Counted from the stretch's first letter, positions 7,178 through 16,870 are shown. The stretch: 34,891 nucleotides of DNA from JAHHTP01 sp964587555 (GCA_964587555.1 CAZPLR010000017.1:1-34891), one strand, 5' to 3'. A program made the numbers and translations. The notes: a model not told the origin generated them from the sequence alone.

Positions 7178-8311
7178 GTGCGTATTCCGGTGAGTAAGAA
7201 AAAGTACGGCGTTTTGTCCGCCGTGAGAGCGGCAAGGCGGCAGGCGGCCTGTATATTTACGGCGGTTTTGCTGCTTGGAGGGCTATTTTATGGAGCAGGG
7301 GCGGAGGCGGACAGTATTTCCGCAAAAGCGTACCTGGTAATGGAGGCGTCCTGCGGGCAGGTTACGGCGGCGCAGAACGAGCAGGAAAAGCTGCCGATTG
7401 CGAGTACGACCAAGATTATGACGGCTTATCTTGCGTTGCAGCAGCCGGAGCTTTATGAAACGTTCACCGTCGACAAAAACGCGATCACGGTGGAGGGAAC
7501 CTCGATGGGGCTTGTCGAGGGCGACACAGTGACGCTTTATGATCTGGCGTGCGGGATGCTGCTTGCAAGCGGGAACGACGCGGCGAACGCGGCTGCCGTC
7601 TATATCGGCGGGAGTATTGCCGGCTTTGTGGATATGATGAATGACAAGGCAAGACAGCTTGGGATGAATAACACGCATTTTGCGAATCCGTCCGGATTAC
7701 CGGACGACACGCATTATTCCACCGCATACGACATGGCAATTTTAGCGGCAGCAGCGTTGAAAGAACCGCTGTTTTTAGAGATATGCTCTTCCGTGACGAA
7801 AACGGCGACGATATCGGGGCAGAAGCGAAGCTATCGCAATCACAACCGGCTTTTGTGCGAGTACGAGGGCTGTATTGGCGTCAAAACGGGATTTACCAAA
7901 AAGGCGGGACGTTGCCTTGTTTCAGCGGCAGAAAGGGACGGCGTCACCCTGATCTGCGTGACTCTATCCGCGCCGGACGACTGGAACGATCATAAAAAGC
8001 TGTTGGACGCGGGCTTTGCAGCGGTTCAGCGGACAGAGCTTATCCCAAAGGAGCGGGAATTTACGGTTAAGGTGGCAGGCGGAGAGCAGGAAACGGTAAA
8101 CGCCTATGTGTTTGGGAAGCTTGAAGTCTGTTTGACCGAAGAAGAAAGCAGAAAGATAACGCAGCAGTTTCGGATGCGGGCGTTTTATTTTGCACCGGTC
8201 TACCCGGGGCAGGTTTTAGGGCAGGTGCGGTATTATTATCAGGATCGGCTGCTTGGGGTGCAGTTGGTTTTAGCGGACGGCGGCTGTGCATACAGAGAAC
8301 GGGAAGAATAG
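7178..8311 (+). CDS. D-alanyl-D-alanine carboxypeptidase (DacB/DacF type)
   Basis: A 377-residue penicillin-binding serine peptidase that removes the terminal D-Ala from peptidoglycan stem peptides outside the membrane. The three active-site motifs are present: STTK at 76-79 (nucleophile Ser76), SGN at 131-133, and KTG at 236-238. A hydrophobic stretch at residues about 24-41 ending in an AGA-type site is a signal peptide; the rest is the peptidase S11 domain and a C-terminal beta-rich domain. No clear C-terminal amphipathic anchor is seen. The start is GTG with AGAGGTG upstream. The position next to scpAB and rluB parallels B. subtilis dacB, which makes spore cortex, so a sporulation role is likely but inferred; spmA and spmB, which follow dacB there, are missing here. 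Confidence 0.9.
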   Translation: MRIPVSKKKYGVLSAVRAARRQAACIFTAVLLLGGLFYGAGAEADSISAKAYLVMEASCGQVTAAQNEQEKLPIASTTKIMTAYLALQQPELYETFTVDKNAITVEGTSMGLVEGDTVTLYDLACGMLLASGNDAANAAAVYIGGSIAGFVDMMNDKARQLGMNNTHFANPSGLPDDTHYSTAYDMAILAAAALKEPLFLEICSSVTKTATISGQKRSYRNHNRLLCEYEGCIGVKTGFTKKAGRCLVSAAERDGVTLICVTLSAPDDWNDHKKLLDAGFAAVQRTELIPKEREFTVKVAGGEQETVNAYVFGKLEVCLTEEESRKITQQFRMRAFYFAPVYPGQVLGQVRYYYQDRLLGVQLVLADGGCAYREREE

Positions 8312-8351
8312 CGCCGGCGCCGCGAACACGGAAAGGAATTTCAAAAGACAT

Positions 8352-9095
8352 ATGCAGGAAAGAATACAAAAAGTGATTGCGCAATGCGGGTATTGTTCCC
8401 GCAGAAAAGCGGAGGAATATATTGCGGCGCGGAAGGTCAAGGTAAACGGGCATCTCGCGCTGATTGGGCAGAAGGTCGACCCGGCGAGAGACGTTATCAC
8501 GGTTGGCGATGACCGCATTTATTATGAGAAGAAAAAGGAAAAGATTTATCTGATGATGTATAAGCCGCGCGGCTACATCACAACGACCGCGGACGAAAAA
8601 GGCAGACGCTGCGTTATGGATCTGCTGCCGCGGATGGAGGATAGAGTGTATCCGGTCGGCAGGCTTGATGTGAACTCGGAAGGGCTGCTGCTGTTTACCA
8701 ATGACGGCAGCTTTGCGAACGATATGATGCATCCAAGCCGCCATATTTCCAAAACTTACCGTGTGACAGTGCGGCAGGATGTGACCGATGAGATTGCGGC
8801 GCAGCTGGCGGCGGGTGTGTATATCGACGGGCGCAAAACCGCCCCGGCGGAGGTGCGCGTTTTGGTTAAGGAGCCAAGCCGCGTCGTCATGGAGGTTGTT
8901 ATTCGAGAGGGTCGGAACCGCCAAGTGCGCAAGATGTGCGAATCGGTCGGCTTAGAGGTCGCCAGATTAAAGAGAACGGCGGTTGGTCCATTGCGTTTGG
9001 GGATGTTAAAGCCGGGCGAGGTCAGGTCGCTCAGCAAGGAAGAGCTGCGTGCGATCCGGGCGGCGGTAAAGAAACCGGAGCCAAAAAAGGCATAA
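8352..9095 (+). CDS. rluB: 23S/16S rRNA pseudouridine synthase, RluB/RsuA family
   Basis: A 247-residue enzyme that isomerises a uridine in rRNA to pseudouridine. An S4 RNA-binding domain occupies residues about 1-60 (RIQKVIAQCGYCSRRKAEEY), followed by the RsuA/RluB catalytic domain with GRLDVNSEGLLLFTNDG; Asp106 in GRLD is the catalytic residue. Other conserved blocks are KPRGYITT and GRNRQVRKM. The frame opens upstream at 8286, inside the end of the carboxypeptidase gene, but the S4 domain starts right after ATG 8352. The RluB assignment over other family members rests on gene order. Confidence 0.9.
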   Translation: MQERIQKVIAQCGYCSRRKAEEYIAARKVKVNGHLALIGQKVDPARDVITVGDDRIYYEKKKEKIYLMMYKPRGYITTTADEKGRRCVMDLLPRMEDRVYPVGRLDVNSEGLLLFTNDGSFANDMMHPSRHISKTYRVTVRQDVTDEIAAQLAAGVYIDGRKTAPAEVRVLVKEPSRVVMEVVIREGRNRQVRKMCESVGLEVARLKRTAVGPLRLGMLKPGEVRSLSKEELRAIRAAVKKPEPKKA

Positions 9096-9153
9096 AAATT
9101 CTATCAAAAGAAATGAAAAAGACTGCGTTTATGTTAGAACAGAGAGGGGATAG

Positions 9154-11007
9154 GTGAGGATAGAATTGTTAGTAACAAAGAATAATAAATGGGATAGATC
9201 AGAGAACAGCGCAGAGTCGGAAAAACAGAAAGTGGCAAACGGAATCGAATCGCCGCACGACATTCTTCATTTTGAGCGGAACTATGCAAAGACCAGTACC
9301 GAAACGGTGCATTTTAAAAAGGATGAAAATGGCGCGCAGGAGTCCGATGCCGAAAAGGTAAAGATTATCCCGCTTGGCGGCTTAAACGAGATCGGAAAGA
9401 ATTTAACGGTCTACGAGTACGGGGATCAGATAGTTTTGGTCGACTGCGGGTTAAAATTTCCAGACAGCGATATGCCGGGAGTAGATATGGTAATTCCGGA
9501 CTTTACCTATTTGGAGAAAAATGCCGGAAAGATATCAGCGCTTCTTGTGACGCACGGGCATGAGGATCACATCGGCGCGATCCCTTATCTGCTCAAGCGG
9601 ATTAAGGTGCCGATCTACGCAACGCGGCTGACTGTTGCGCTGATTGAGGGTAAATTAAAGGAGCATAACCTGCTTGGATCGACCGAGATCCATGTCGTTC
9701 GCGCCGGGGATACCGTCACATTTGGCAAGATCAAGGCGGAGTTTATCCATGTCAATCACTCCATACCGGACGCAGTGGCAATTGCGATCTTCACGCCTGC
9801 CGGCACGATTGTGCATACCGGAGACTTCAAGGTGGACTTTACGCCGATCGAAGGCAAGATGATCGATCTTGGGCGATTTTCGCGGCTTGGAGAGGAAGGC
9901 GTTTTGGCGCTGCTTGCCGATTCGACCAACGCGGAGCGTCCGGGCGCGACGATGACCGAGCGCAGGGTTGGGCTTTCGTTCCGCAGCCTGTTTCGCGACG
10001 CGGAGGGGAAGCGGATTATCATTGCGACCTTTGCCTCCAATATCCACCGTATCCAGCAGATTATGGACTGCGCGGAGGAATTTGGGCGAAAGGTTGCGGT
10101 ATCGGGGCGCAGCATGGAATCTGCGGTGCAGATTGCTTTAGAGCTTGGGTATCTAAAAGCGAAGGATGGGCTTATTATCACGCTGGATGAGATGTACCGA
10201 TATCGCAGCGAGGAGATTGTGCTGATTACGACAGGCAGTCAGGGCGAGCCGATGGCGGCGCTTTCCCGCATGGCGACCGGCGATCATCGCAAGGTGGGTA
10301 TTTCAAGCAGCGACTTTATTATCATATCGGCAACGCCGATTCCGGGCAACGAAAAGCATGTCACCCGCGTGGTGAACGATCTGCTGAAGCTTGGCGCGGA
10401 GGTCATTTATGAAGGAATGTACGAGGTGCATGTTTCGGGACACGCTTGTCAGGACGAGCTGCGAATGCTGCAATCGCTGATTAAGCCGAAATACTTCATC
10501 CCGATTCACGGCGAATATAAGCATCTGCGTGCGCACGCGAAGATTGCTTCGGGACTGGGCATGCCGCAGGAGAACATTTATATTGGCGAGATCGGCGATG
10601 TAATTGAAGTCAGCGAGCAGGAGCTGAAGGTCAGCGGCACAGTGGACGCCGGCAGAGTTTTGGTCGACGGGCTTGGCGTCGGCGACGTCGGCTCGATTGT
10701 ATTGCGCGACAGACGGCATTTGTCACAGGATGGTCTAATTATCGTGGTTGTGACCATCGAAAGTGTCAGCGGCATGATTTTATCAGGGCCGGACATCGTT
10801 TCCCGCGGCTTTGTTTATGTCAGAGAGGCGGAGGAGCTTATTGAGGAAGCGCGCGCCATCGTGCGTTCGGTGCTGGAAAATTGTCTTGCCGCAAACAAGT
10901 CGGACTGGTCGACGATCAAGCTGCGAGTCAGAGATGAGCTTTCGGCTTATATTTTCAAGCAGACAAAGCGGACGCCGATGATCCTGCCGATCATTATGGA
11001 AATCTGA
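9154..11007 (+). CDS. rnj: Ribonuclease J
   Basis: A 617-residue metallo-beta-lactamase/beta-CASP nuclease with endo- and 5'-3' exonuclease activity in mRNA decay and rRNA maturation. Visible features: IIPLGGLNEIGKN, the zinc motif THGHEDHIG at about residues 133-141, GDFKVDFTP, the beta-CASP blocks (ADSTNAERPG, TGSQGEP), and SGHA followed by IPIHGEY. The core is preceded by an unusual hydrophilic extension of about 65 residues (RNase J is normally about 555). The start is GTG with GAGAGGGGA upstream, and no better internal start before the core was found. It lies 47 bases before gdpP. Confidence 0.95.
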   Translation: MRIELLVTKNNKWDRSENSAESEKQKVANGIESPHDILHFERNYAKTSTETVHFKKDENGAQESDAEKVKIIPLGGLNEIGKNLTVYEYGDQIVLVDCGLKFPDSDMPGVDMVIPDFTYLEKNAGKISALLVTHGHEDHIGAIPYLLKRIKVPIYATRLTVALIEGKLKEHNLLGSTEIHVVRAGDTVTFGKIKAEFIHVNHSIPDAVAIAIFTPAGTIVHTGDFKVDFTPIEGKMIDLGRFSRLGEEGVLALLADSTNAERPGATMTERRVGLSFRSLFRDAEGKRIIIATFASNIHRIQQIMDCAEEFGRKVAVSGRSMESAVQIALELGYLKAKDGLIITLDEMYRYRSEEIVLITTGSQGEPMAALSRMATGDHRKVGISSSDFIIISATPIPGNEKHVTRVVNDLLKLGAEVIYEGMYEVHVSGHACQDELRMLQSLIKPKYFIPIHGEYKHLRAHAKIASGLGMPQENIYIGEIGDVIEVSEQELKVSGTVDAGRVLVDGLGVGDVGSIVLRDRRHLSQDGLIIVVVTIESVSGMILSGPDIVSRGFVYVREAEELIEEARAIVRSVLENCLAANKSDWSTIKLRVRDELSAYIFKQTKRTPMILPIIMEI

Positions 11008-11053
11008 TGGATCAAAAGCCGCCGGATAGAGGGATTGTGAAAGGAGGCAGCAT

Positions 11054-13033
11054 ATGAAGCAAAAGAAAAAGGCGCGGTCAACGCGGGATCCTTGGATGAT
11101 ACGCCCAGCGTATATCCTGTTGATGGTCATCTCGCTTGTCCAGACGGGGATGCTATATTATTATAAGGAGCGCTTGGCGTATTTGATGCTGCCTATTGTT
11201 CTGCTGGTGATCGGATACTGCATTTACCGGCTGTTAGAGATGCAGCAGGACGTCTACCGTTCGGTACGCAGAGCGGATAAGGAGATGGAAAAGCGCTCCG
11301 GACACTTAATTAGTTTTTCGCTGCCTGCGGTGATCTTGAATGAGAATGAGGAGATCCTTTGGTACAACGAGGTCTTCCGGCAGGAGGTTTTAAAGGGGCA
11401 TGATATATTTTTAAAGCCGCTTTCCGGCGAGATTGACACCCCGCTTTCCAAAATCTTATCCGATCCGGGCAAGATAATCAGCTGCAGGGGAGAATACTAT
11501 CAGGCGTATCCGATGAGTCTGCCGCCGGAGGGGGACAAGCCTGCGCCGGTCATGCTTTGGATGCTCAACGTCACCAAACTGCAGAAAACCTCGATGGAGT
11601 ACAAAGCGTCCCGCCCGATGGTCATGACGCTGATGGTCGACAGCTACGACGAATCGGTGCGCAATCTCAACGACCGCGAACGCATTTCGATGGTCAGCGA
11701 GCTGCAAAAGCTGATCCAAGATATGGCGGATAGCTGCCATGCGTTTGTTCAGCGGCTGCACGACAACCGCTATATGCTGATTATAGAGAACCGTTATATC
11801 GAGCGGCTAAAGAAGGAGCGTTTTCCGATCCTGAACAGTGTGAAGTCGTTAGCGCCGCCGAACACGGTGCCGCTGACGCTTTCGATTGGCATTGGGCAGG
11901 TCATCGAGTCTTTGCAGCAGGCGCAGGAGGACTCCAGACAAGCGCTCGACATGGCACTTGGGCGCGGCGGAGATCAGGTTGCGTTAAAATCCGACGGCGG
12001 GTACGAATTTTTCGGCGGCGTCTCCAAAGGTCTGGAGAAGCACACAAAGGTCAAAACACGAATTGTGGCGAACGCGCTGACCGAGTTAATCCAGCAGAGC
12101 GAAAACGTATTGGTCATGGGGCATAAGTTTGCGGATTTAGACGCGGTTGGCGCGGGGGTTGGCATGGCGCAGATCTGCAGGTCGCTTGGCAAGGAGGCGC
12201 GGATCGTTTTGGATTATCAGCGCTGTCTGGGGAAAGAGGTTGTAGATCAGCTTGTGAATAACGGGGACATGGTGAACTGCTTTACCGCGCCGGACCAGTC
12301 CTTAAGCTATATCAAGGAAAAGACGCTGCTTATCATTGTGGACACCCATTCGCCGGCGCTGATTGAGAGCGAGCAGGTATATAAGCGCTGCAAGAACGTT
12401 GTGGTCATCGACCATCACAGGAAGGCGGTCAACTACATAGAAAACGCCGCTATTTTCTATCATGAACCGTTTGCTTCCTCTGCTTCTGAGATGGTGGCGG
12501 AACTGATCCCTTATATCAAAGGCTGCCGCATTACCAGCACGCAGGCGGAGGCGCTGCTTGCAGGCATCACGCTGGACACGAAGAACTTTATTCTGCGCAC
12601 TGGCGTTAGGACCTTTGAAGCGGCAGCGTATCTGCGCAAATGCGGCGCGGACACCATCGCGGTGCGCAGGCTGTTTGCAACGACGATGGACGCATATCAG
12701 AGCCGTTCCAGTATTGTCGCTTCAGCCATCCAGCACAGGCGGTGCGCAATCGCCATCTGCGATATTCCATCGGATGATATTAGGGTGGTGTGCGCGCAGG
12801 CGGCGGATGAGCTTTTAAATATTGCTGGCGTTGACGCAGCGTTCGTCATTTTTCAGACCGGGGATATCGTCAATATTTCGGCGCGCTCAATGGGCGCGTT
12901 AAACGTACAGGTGCTGATGGAGAAGATGGGCGGCGGCGGGCATCACACGATGGCTGCGGTGCAGATGAAGGGCGTTACGATTGAAAAAGCAAGGCAGGAT
13001 CTGCTGCGGTATATTGACGAAATCTACCAGTAA
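11054..13033 (+). CDS. gdpP: Cyclic-di-AMP phosphodiesterase GdpP (DHH family)
   Basis: A 659-residue membrane-bound enzyme that hydrolyses cyclic di-AMP and so influences potassium and cell-wall homeostasis. Two transmembrane segments occupy residues about 15-58, followed by a PAS-like region (SLPAVILNENEEILWYN), a degenerate GGDEF domain (residues about 170-300), the DHH domain (FADLDAVGAGVG, DTHSP, and DHHRKA at about 452), and a DHHA1 domain ending in GGGHHTMAA at about 625. Length and order match GdpP/YybT. AAAGGAGG precedes the ATG. The following rplI and dnaB reproduce the gdpP-rplI-dnaB order known in Firmicutes. Confidence 0.95.
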   Translation: MKQKKKARSTRDPWMIRPAYILLMVISLVQTGMLYYYKERLAYLMLPIVLLVIGYCIYRLLEMQQDVYRSVRRADKEMEKRSGHLISFSLPAVILNENEEILWYNEVFRQEVLKGHDIFLKPLSGEIDTPLSKILSDPGKIISCRGEYYQAYPMSLPPEGDKPAPVMLWMLNVTKLQKTSMEYKASRPMVMTLMVDSYDESVRNLNDRERISMVSELQKLIQDMADSCHAFVQRLHDNRYMLIIENRYIERLKKERFPILNSVKSLAPPNTVPLTLSIGIGQVIESLQQAQEDSRQALDMALGRGGDQVALKSDGGYEFFGGVSKGLEKHTKVKTRIVANALTELIQQSENVLVMGHKFADLDAVGAGVGMAQICRSLGKEARIVLDYQRCLGKEVVDQLVNNGDMVNCFTAPDQSLSYIKEKTLLIIVDTHSPALIESEQVYKRCKNVVVIDHHRKAVNYIENAAIFYHEPFASSASEMVAELIPYIKGCRITSTQAEALLAGITLDTKNFILRTGVRTFEAAAYLRKCGADTIAVRRLFATTMDAYQSRSSIVASAIQHRRCAIAICDIPSDDIRVVCAQAADELLNIAGVDAAFVIFQTGDIVNISARSMGALNVQVLMEKMGGGGHHTMAAVQMKGVTIEKARQDLLRYIDEIYQ

Positions 13034-13079
13034 CGGGTTCTGACCTGCGATATTGCGATATATAGAAAGGATTTAAGCT

Positions 13080-13520
13080 ATGGAGATTATTTTATCACAG
13101 GATGTAAAGGGCAGCGGCAAGAAGGGCGACCAGATTAACGTAAAGGACGGTTACGCGAGGCATCTGATCGCGGCGGGGAAAGCTGTTGTGGCGACCGCAC
13201 AGAACAAAAATGACCGCAAGACCCAAGAGGACGCAAAGAAATATCACGCGCAGATGGAGTTTGACAAAGCGAAAAAGATCGCAGAGAAAATCGACGGCAA
13301 GACGGTTCAGGTACATGTGAGGGCAGGCAATAACGGCAAGCTGTTCGGCAGCGTGACCGCAAAAGAGGTTGCGGCGGCGCTGACAACCTTCTGCGGCGAG
13401 GAGATTACCAAGAAGAAAGTATCGCTGACCAGCGATATTAAAGCGTTTGGGCTTTATACCTGTGAGGTAAAGCTTTACGCCGGCGTTGCGGCAAAGGCAA
13501 TCATTGAAGTGACCGAGTAA
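13080..13520 (+). CDS. rplI: 50S ribosomal protein L9
   Basis: A 146-residue ribosomal protein with the L9 N-terminal domain (ILSQDVKGSGKKGDQINVKD, then GYARHLI), the long connecting helix (residues about 42-75), and the C-terminal domain. The GYAR segment is one residue shorter than the usual GYARNFLIP. An AAAGGA ribosome site precedes the ATG. It lies between gdpP and dnaB as in many Firmicutes. Confidence 0.95.
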   Translation: MEIILSQDVKGSGKKGDQINVKDGYARHLIAAGKAVVATAQNKNDRKTQEDAKKYHAQMEFDKAKKIAEKIDGKTVQVHVRAGNNGKLFGSVTAKEVAAALTTFCGEEITKKKVSLTSDIKAFGLYTCEVKLYAGVAAKAIIEVTE

Positions 13521-13566
13521 GGCTTTGCCAAGCGAAACGCATCAGAGAAGGGAGGGAGCATCTGTC

Positions 13567-14919
13567 ATGCCGGAGCTTACCAATTTGCCGAATAATCTGG
13601 ACGCGGAAAAATCGGTGCTGGGCGGACTGATTTTAGAGCCGGACGCCTTTACCGAGGTACTCCCATTTTTAAGCGGTGCGGAGATGTTTTTCCTGCCGCT
13701 GCATCAGGAGATGTACGGCTGTCTGCTCAACATGTACAGTATCGGCATACCAATCGATAATGTCACATTTGCAGACGAGATCAGCCGCAGTGGGGTATTT
13801 GAGTCCCGTGAAGAAGCAAACAGCTATATCAACCAATTATTAGTACAGGTGCCGTCCACCTCGAATATCGAGCGATATGCGCGCATTGTACAGGACAAAT
13901 ATTACCTGCGGCGGCTGATGATCTTTTCGAACGACCTGCTGGAGGCGTCCTCTGAGACAGACAGCGAAGCGATTGCGCTGCTGGATGACGCTGAGCAGAA
14001 GCTTTACGATATCCGCCGCGGCAAGGATACCGCCTCGCTGGTACCGATTAAGGAGGCAGTCACCGACTATTATGACCGGCTGATGAAGCTGACCTCGGAG
14101 CAGGGTGAAGAGGAGCTTGCGCTTTCCACCGGATTTAAGGCGGTGGATGCAATCATCGGGGGGTTGAGTAAAAGCGACCTGATTTTAATAGCCGGGCGTC
14201 CGGGCATGGGCAAATCGAGCTTTGCGGTCAATATTGCGACCAATGTGGCGATGAAAAGCAAGAAGGATGTGGTAATCTTCAATCTTGAAATGTCAATCGA
14301 GCAGATTACCGGACGTATTTTATCCTCGCTTTCCGGTATTCGCAATGACAAGTTCCGCAAAGGCGATCTTTCTCCGCAGGAATGGGTAACGTTATGCGAG
14401 GTCGCCGACCATTTGAGCAAGCAGACGATTTATCTGGACGATACGACGGATATCACTGTGCAGCAGATGAAGGCGAAGCTGCGGCGCGTTCCAAATTTAG
14501 GTCTTGTGATAATCGACTATTTGCAGCTGATGTCGACCGGGGCGAAACGGGCCGAAAACCGTGTGCAGGAGGTTTCTCAGATTACCAGAAGCCTTAAGAT
14601 TCTGGCAAAGGAGCTAAATGTACCGGTTATATTGTGTTCCCAGCTTTCGCGTGCGACCGAGGGCAGGCAGGGACATCGCCCGATGCTTGCCGACCTGCGT
14701 GAATCCGGCTCGATCGAGCAGGATGCGGATGTTGTTATGATGCTGTACCGCGAGGGCTACTACGATAAGGAGTGCAAGATGCCGAATTTATCTCAGTGTA
14801 TTGTTGCTAAAAACCGTCACGGCTCAACCGCCGACGCGGATCTGATTTGGTGCGGCGAACGTACCAGCTTTGCAGATTCGGAGCTTGAACGAAATGAAGA
14901 AGATTATCCAGCTTATTGA
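13567..14919 (+). CDS. dnaB: Replicative DNA helicase DnaB
   Basis: A 450-residue hexameric 5'-3' helicase that unwinds DNA at the replication fork. The N-terminal domain begins with NLDAEKSVLGGLI; the RecA-like C-terminal domain has Walker A GRPGMGKS at about residues 210-217, the Walker B region IIDYLQLM, and CSQLSRATEGR, LADLRESGSIEQDADVV near the end. The start at 13567 was chosen for GGGAGGGAG upstream and because the domain begins there; a TTG at 13525 is unlikely. The last 26 bases overlap tilS. B. subtilis calls this protein DnaC. Confidence 0.96.
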   Translation: MPELTNLPNNLDAEKSVLGGLILEPDAFTEVLPFLSGAEMFFLPLHQEMYGCLLNMYSIGIPIDNVTFADEISRSGVFESREEANSYINQLLVQVPSTSNIERYARIVQDKYYLRRLMIFSNDLLEASSETDSEAIALLDDAEQKLYDIRRGKDTASLVPIKEAVTDYYDRLMKLTSEQGEEELALSTGFKAVDAIIGGLSKSDLILIAGRPGMGKSSFAVNIATNVAMKSKKDVVIFNLEMSIEQITGRILSSLSGIRNDKFRKGDLSPQEWVTLCEVADHLSKQTIYLDDTTDITVQQMKAKLRRVPNLGLVIIDYLQLMSTGAKRAENRVQEVSQITRSLKILAKELNVPVILCSQLSRATEGRQGHRPMLADLRESGSIEQDADVVMMLYREGYYDKECKMPNLSQCIVAKNRHGSTADADLIWCGERTSFADSELERNEEDYPAY

Positions 14920-16303
14920 GCGGTATCAAATGCTTTCGCCCGGTCAGCCGGTGGTCGTTGGATTTTCCGGCGGAGCGGATTCGGTGACGCTGCTGCATTT
15001 TTTATTTGTCTACGGCGCGAAGGTCACGGCAGTTCATGTTAACCACGGTCTGCGCGGTGCGGAAAGCGATAGGGACGAGCGTTTTGCGGAGCAATTCTGC
15101 GCGCGGCTTGGCGTCCCGCTTATCGCGTACCGCGTGGATGCGGCGAAGGAGGCAAAGCAGCGCGGTATGAGTGTCGAGCAGGCGGGGCGGCTGCTGCGCT
15201 ATGAGATATTTGAGCGGGAGGCGAAGCGTCATTCCGCGCGGATTGCAACCGCGCACACCCTTTCTGACCAGGCGGAAACCGTACTCTTCCGGTTGGCAAG
15301 AGGCAGCGGGCTGCGCGGACTATGCGGAATCCCGCCGGTGCGCGCAGAGGCTGGAAAGGCGGTGATTATCCGGCCGCTTTTGGAAATTACAAGGGAGGAA
15401 GTCGAAGCCTATTGCAGCGCAAACGGGCTTTCTTATGTGACCGATTCCAGCAATTTGACCGACGATTATGCGCGCAATAAGCTGCGGCATCAGGTCGTAC
15501 CGGTGCTGCGGGAGATCAATGAGAGGGCGGAATATCATTGTGCCAGGGCTGCCGCGATGCTTTTGACGGATGCGGACTACTTAGACGATCAGGCGAAAAA
15601 GGCATACGAGAGCTGTAAGGAAGAAGAAGGGCTTTCAGCGCAGGCGGTTTTAGAGCTGCATCCGGCGATCTCTTCCCGCGTGTGGCGGCTTTTTTTTGCG
15701 GAACACGGGATAGAAGCGGAGGAATCGCTGGTCAGGCGTGCGGGTGAGCTTTTGCAGCGGATGCGGCTGCCAAAGGAGCAGCGGTATGGCGAGATATCTA
15801 TTCCGAGAAAAGCGCGGCTGATTCTGCGGAAAGGGGAATTATTTCTGCTGCGGGAGCCGCAGGAGGATGTTTCCTTTCCGGGGATGATAACGGTCTTGCT
15901 GGAGGAGAAAGGGCGTTTGACGTTTCCGACGCCGTGCGGAATGTGGTGTACCCTGGCGATTATCAGCCGTTTCGATACAAAACACTTTCAAAAAGTTCAT
16001 AAAAACTTATTTTATCAGTATATCGACTATGATATAATTAAAGGTAACTTAGTCTGCCGTGGACGCAGAGAGGGCGATCATCTGGTCATTGCCGGAAGAA
16101 ACGTTGGAAAAAGCGTGAAAAAGTGGATGAACGAGGAAGGAATTTCGCTAAAGGAGCGCGAAAAGCGTTTGATTCTTGCGGACGACGAGGGCGTTTTATT
16201 GGTGGAACGGATGGGCGTCGCAAAGCGTGCGTATCCGACCGCGCAGACGAAACGGGTTCTTACGGTTTCCTTTTGGGAGCAAGGAACCGGTTTATCAGAA
16301 TAA
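14894..16303 (+). CDS. tilS: tRNA(Ile)-lysidine synthetase
   Basis: A 469-residue ATP-dependent enzyme that converts the wobble C of the CAU-anticodon isoleucine tRNA to lysidine. It has the PP-loop SGGADS at residues 25-30, the conserved HVNHGLRG, the central substrate-binding domain (residues about 210-330), and the C-terminal TilS_C domain (IKGNLVCRGRREGDHL to the end). ATG 14894 was chosen because GGAG lies ten bases upstream and the domain starts there; it overlaps dnaB by 26 bases. hpt follows, giving the common tilS-hpt-ftsH order. A markedly AT-rich patch at about 15985-16045 may carry an internal promoter. Confidence 0.95.
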   Translation: MKKIIQLIERYQMLSPGQPVVVGFSGGADSVTLLHFLFVYGAKVTAVHVNHGLRGAESDRDERFAEQFCARLGVPLIAYRVDAAKEAKQRGMSVEQAGRLLRYEIFEREAKRHSARIATAHTLSDQAETVLFRLARGSGLRGLCGIPPVRAEAGKAVIIRPLLEITREEVEAYCSANGLSYVTDSSNLTDDYARNKLRHQVVPVLREINERAEYHCARAAAMLLTDADYLDDQAKKAYESCKEEEGLSAQAVLELHPAISSRVWRLFFAEHGIEAEESLVRRAGELLQRMRLPKEQRYGEISIPRKARLILRKGELFLLREPQEDVSFPGMITVLLEEKGRLTFPTPCGMWCTLAIISRFDTKHFQKVHKNLFYQYIDYDIIKGNLVCRGRREGDHLVIAGRNVGKSVKKWMNEEGISLKEREKRLILADDEGVLLVERMGVAKRAYPTAQTKRVLTVSFWEQGTGLSE

Positions 16304-16324
16304 CGAAAACAGGAGTTACAGACG

Positions 16325-16870
16325 ATGGGTATGATGGATGACATTGAGCGGGTCTTGATTTCCGAGAAGGAGCTTCAAGAGGCGGTAAACAGGATCGGCG
16401 CTCAGATCAGCGAAGATTACGAAGGGAAAAACCTAGTGCTTGTCAGCATCCTAAAGGGTTCGCTTGTGTTCATGGCGGATTTAATGCGCGCGATCAAGAT
16501 CCCGTGCGAGATCGACTTTATGTCGGTTTCCAGCTATGGAAGCGGCGTAAAGACATCGGGTGTTGTAAAGATCATCAAGGACTTGGACGAGAACCTAGAG
16601 GGCAAGGATATTCTGCTGGTAGAGGATATTTTGGACAGCGGGAAGACGTTAAGCTACATCAGCGCGCTGCTTGCCGCGAGGAATCCTGCGTCTATCCGGA
16701 TTTGTACGCTGCTGGATAAGCCGGAGCGCAGAGAAGCGGATGTGAGAGCGGATTATTCCGGATTTCCGGTGCCAGATGAATTTGTAGTAGGATATGGGCT
16801 TGATTATGCGCAGAAATACCGCAATGTTCCGTACATCGGCGTATTAAAGCCCGAGATTTACGCAAAATAA
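16325..16870 (+). CDS. hpt: Hypoxanthine phosphoribosyltransferase
   Basis: A 181-residue purine salvage enzyme joining hypoxanthine or guanine to PRPP. The PRPP-binding signature VEDILDSGKTL is present, with SILKGSLVF earlier and FVVGYGLDYAQKYRN near the end. Length is normal. AGGAG lies nine bases before the ATG at 16325; ATG 16331 is a close alternative. In Bacillus HprT also interacts with FtsH, whose gene follows; whether that holds here is not visible. Confidence 0.95.
   Translation: MGMMDDIERVLISEKELQEAVNRIGAQISEDYEGKNLVLVSILKGSLVFMADLMRAIKIPCEIDFMSVSSYGSGVKTSGVVKIIKDLDENLEGKDILLVEDILDSGKTLSYISALLAARNPASIRICTLLDKPERREADVRADYSGFPVPDEFVVGYGLDYAQKYRNVPYIGVLKPEIYAK

Noticed and set aside
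8067..8924. A 285-codon antisense frame over the carboxypeptidase and rluB genes
   Set aside because: Both plus-strand genes are certain from intact catalytic motifs. The antisense product is His/Arg/Pro-rich with no family features, typical of a shadow frame.
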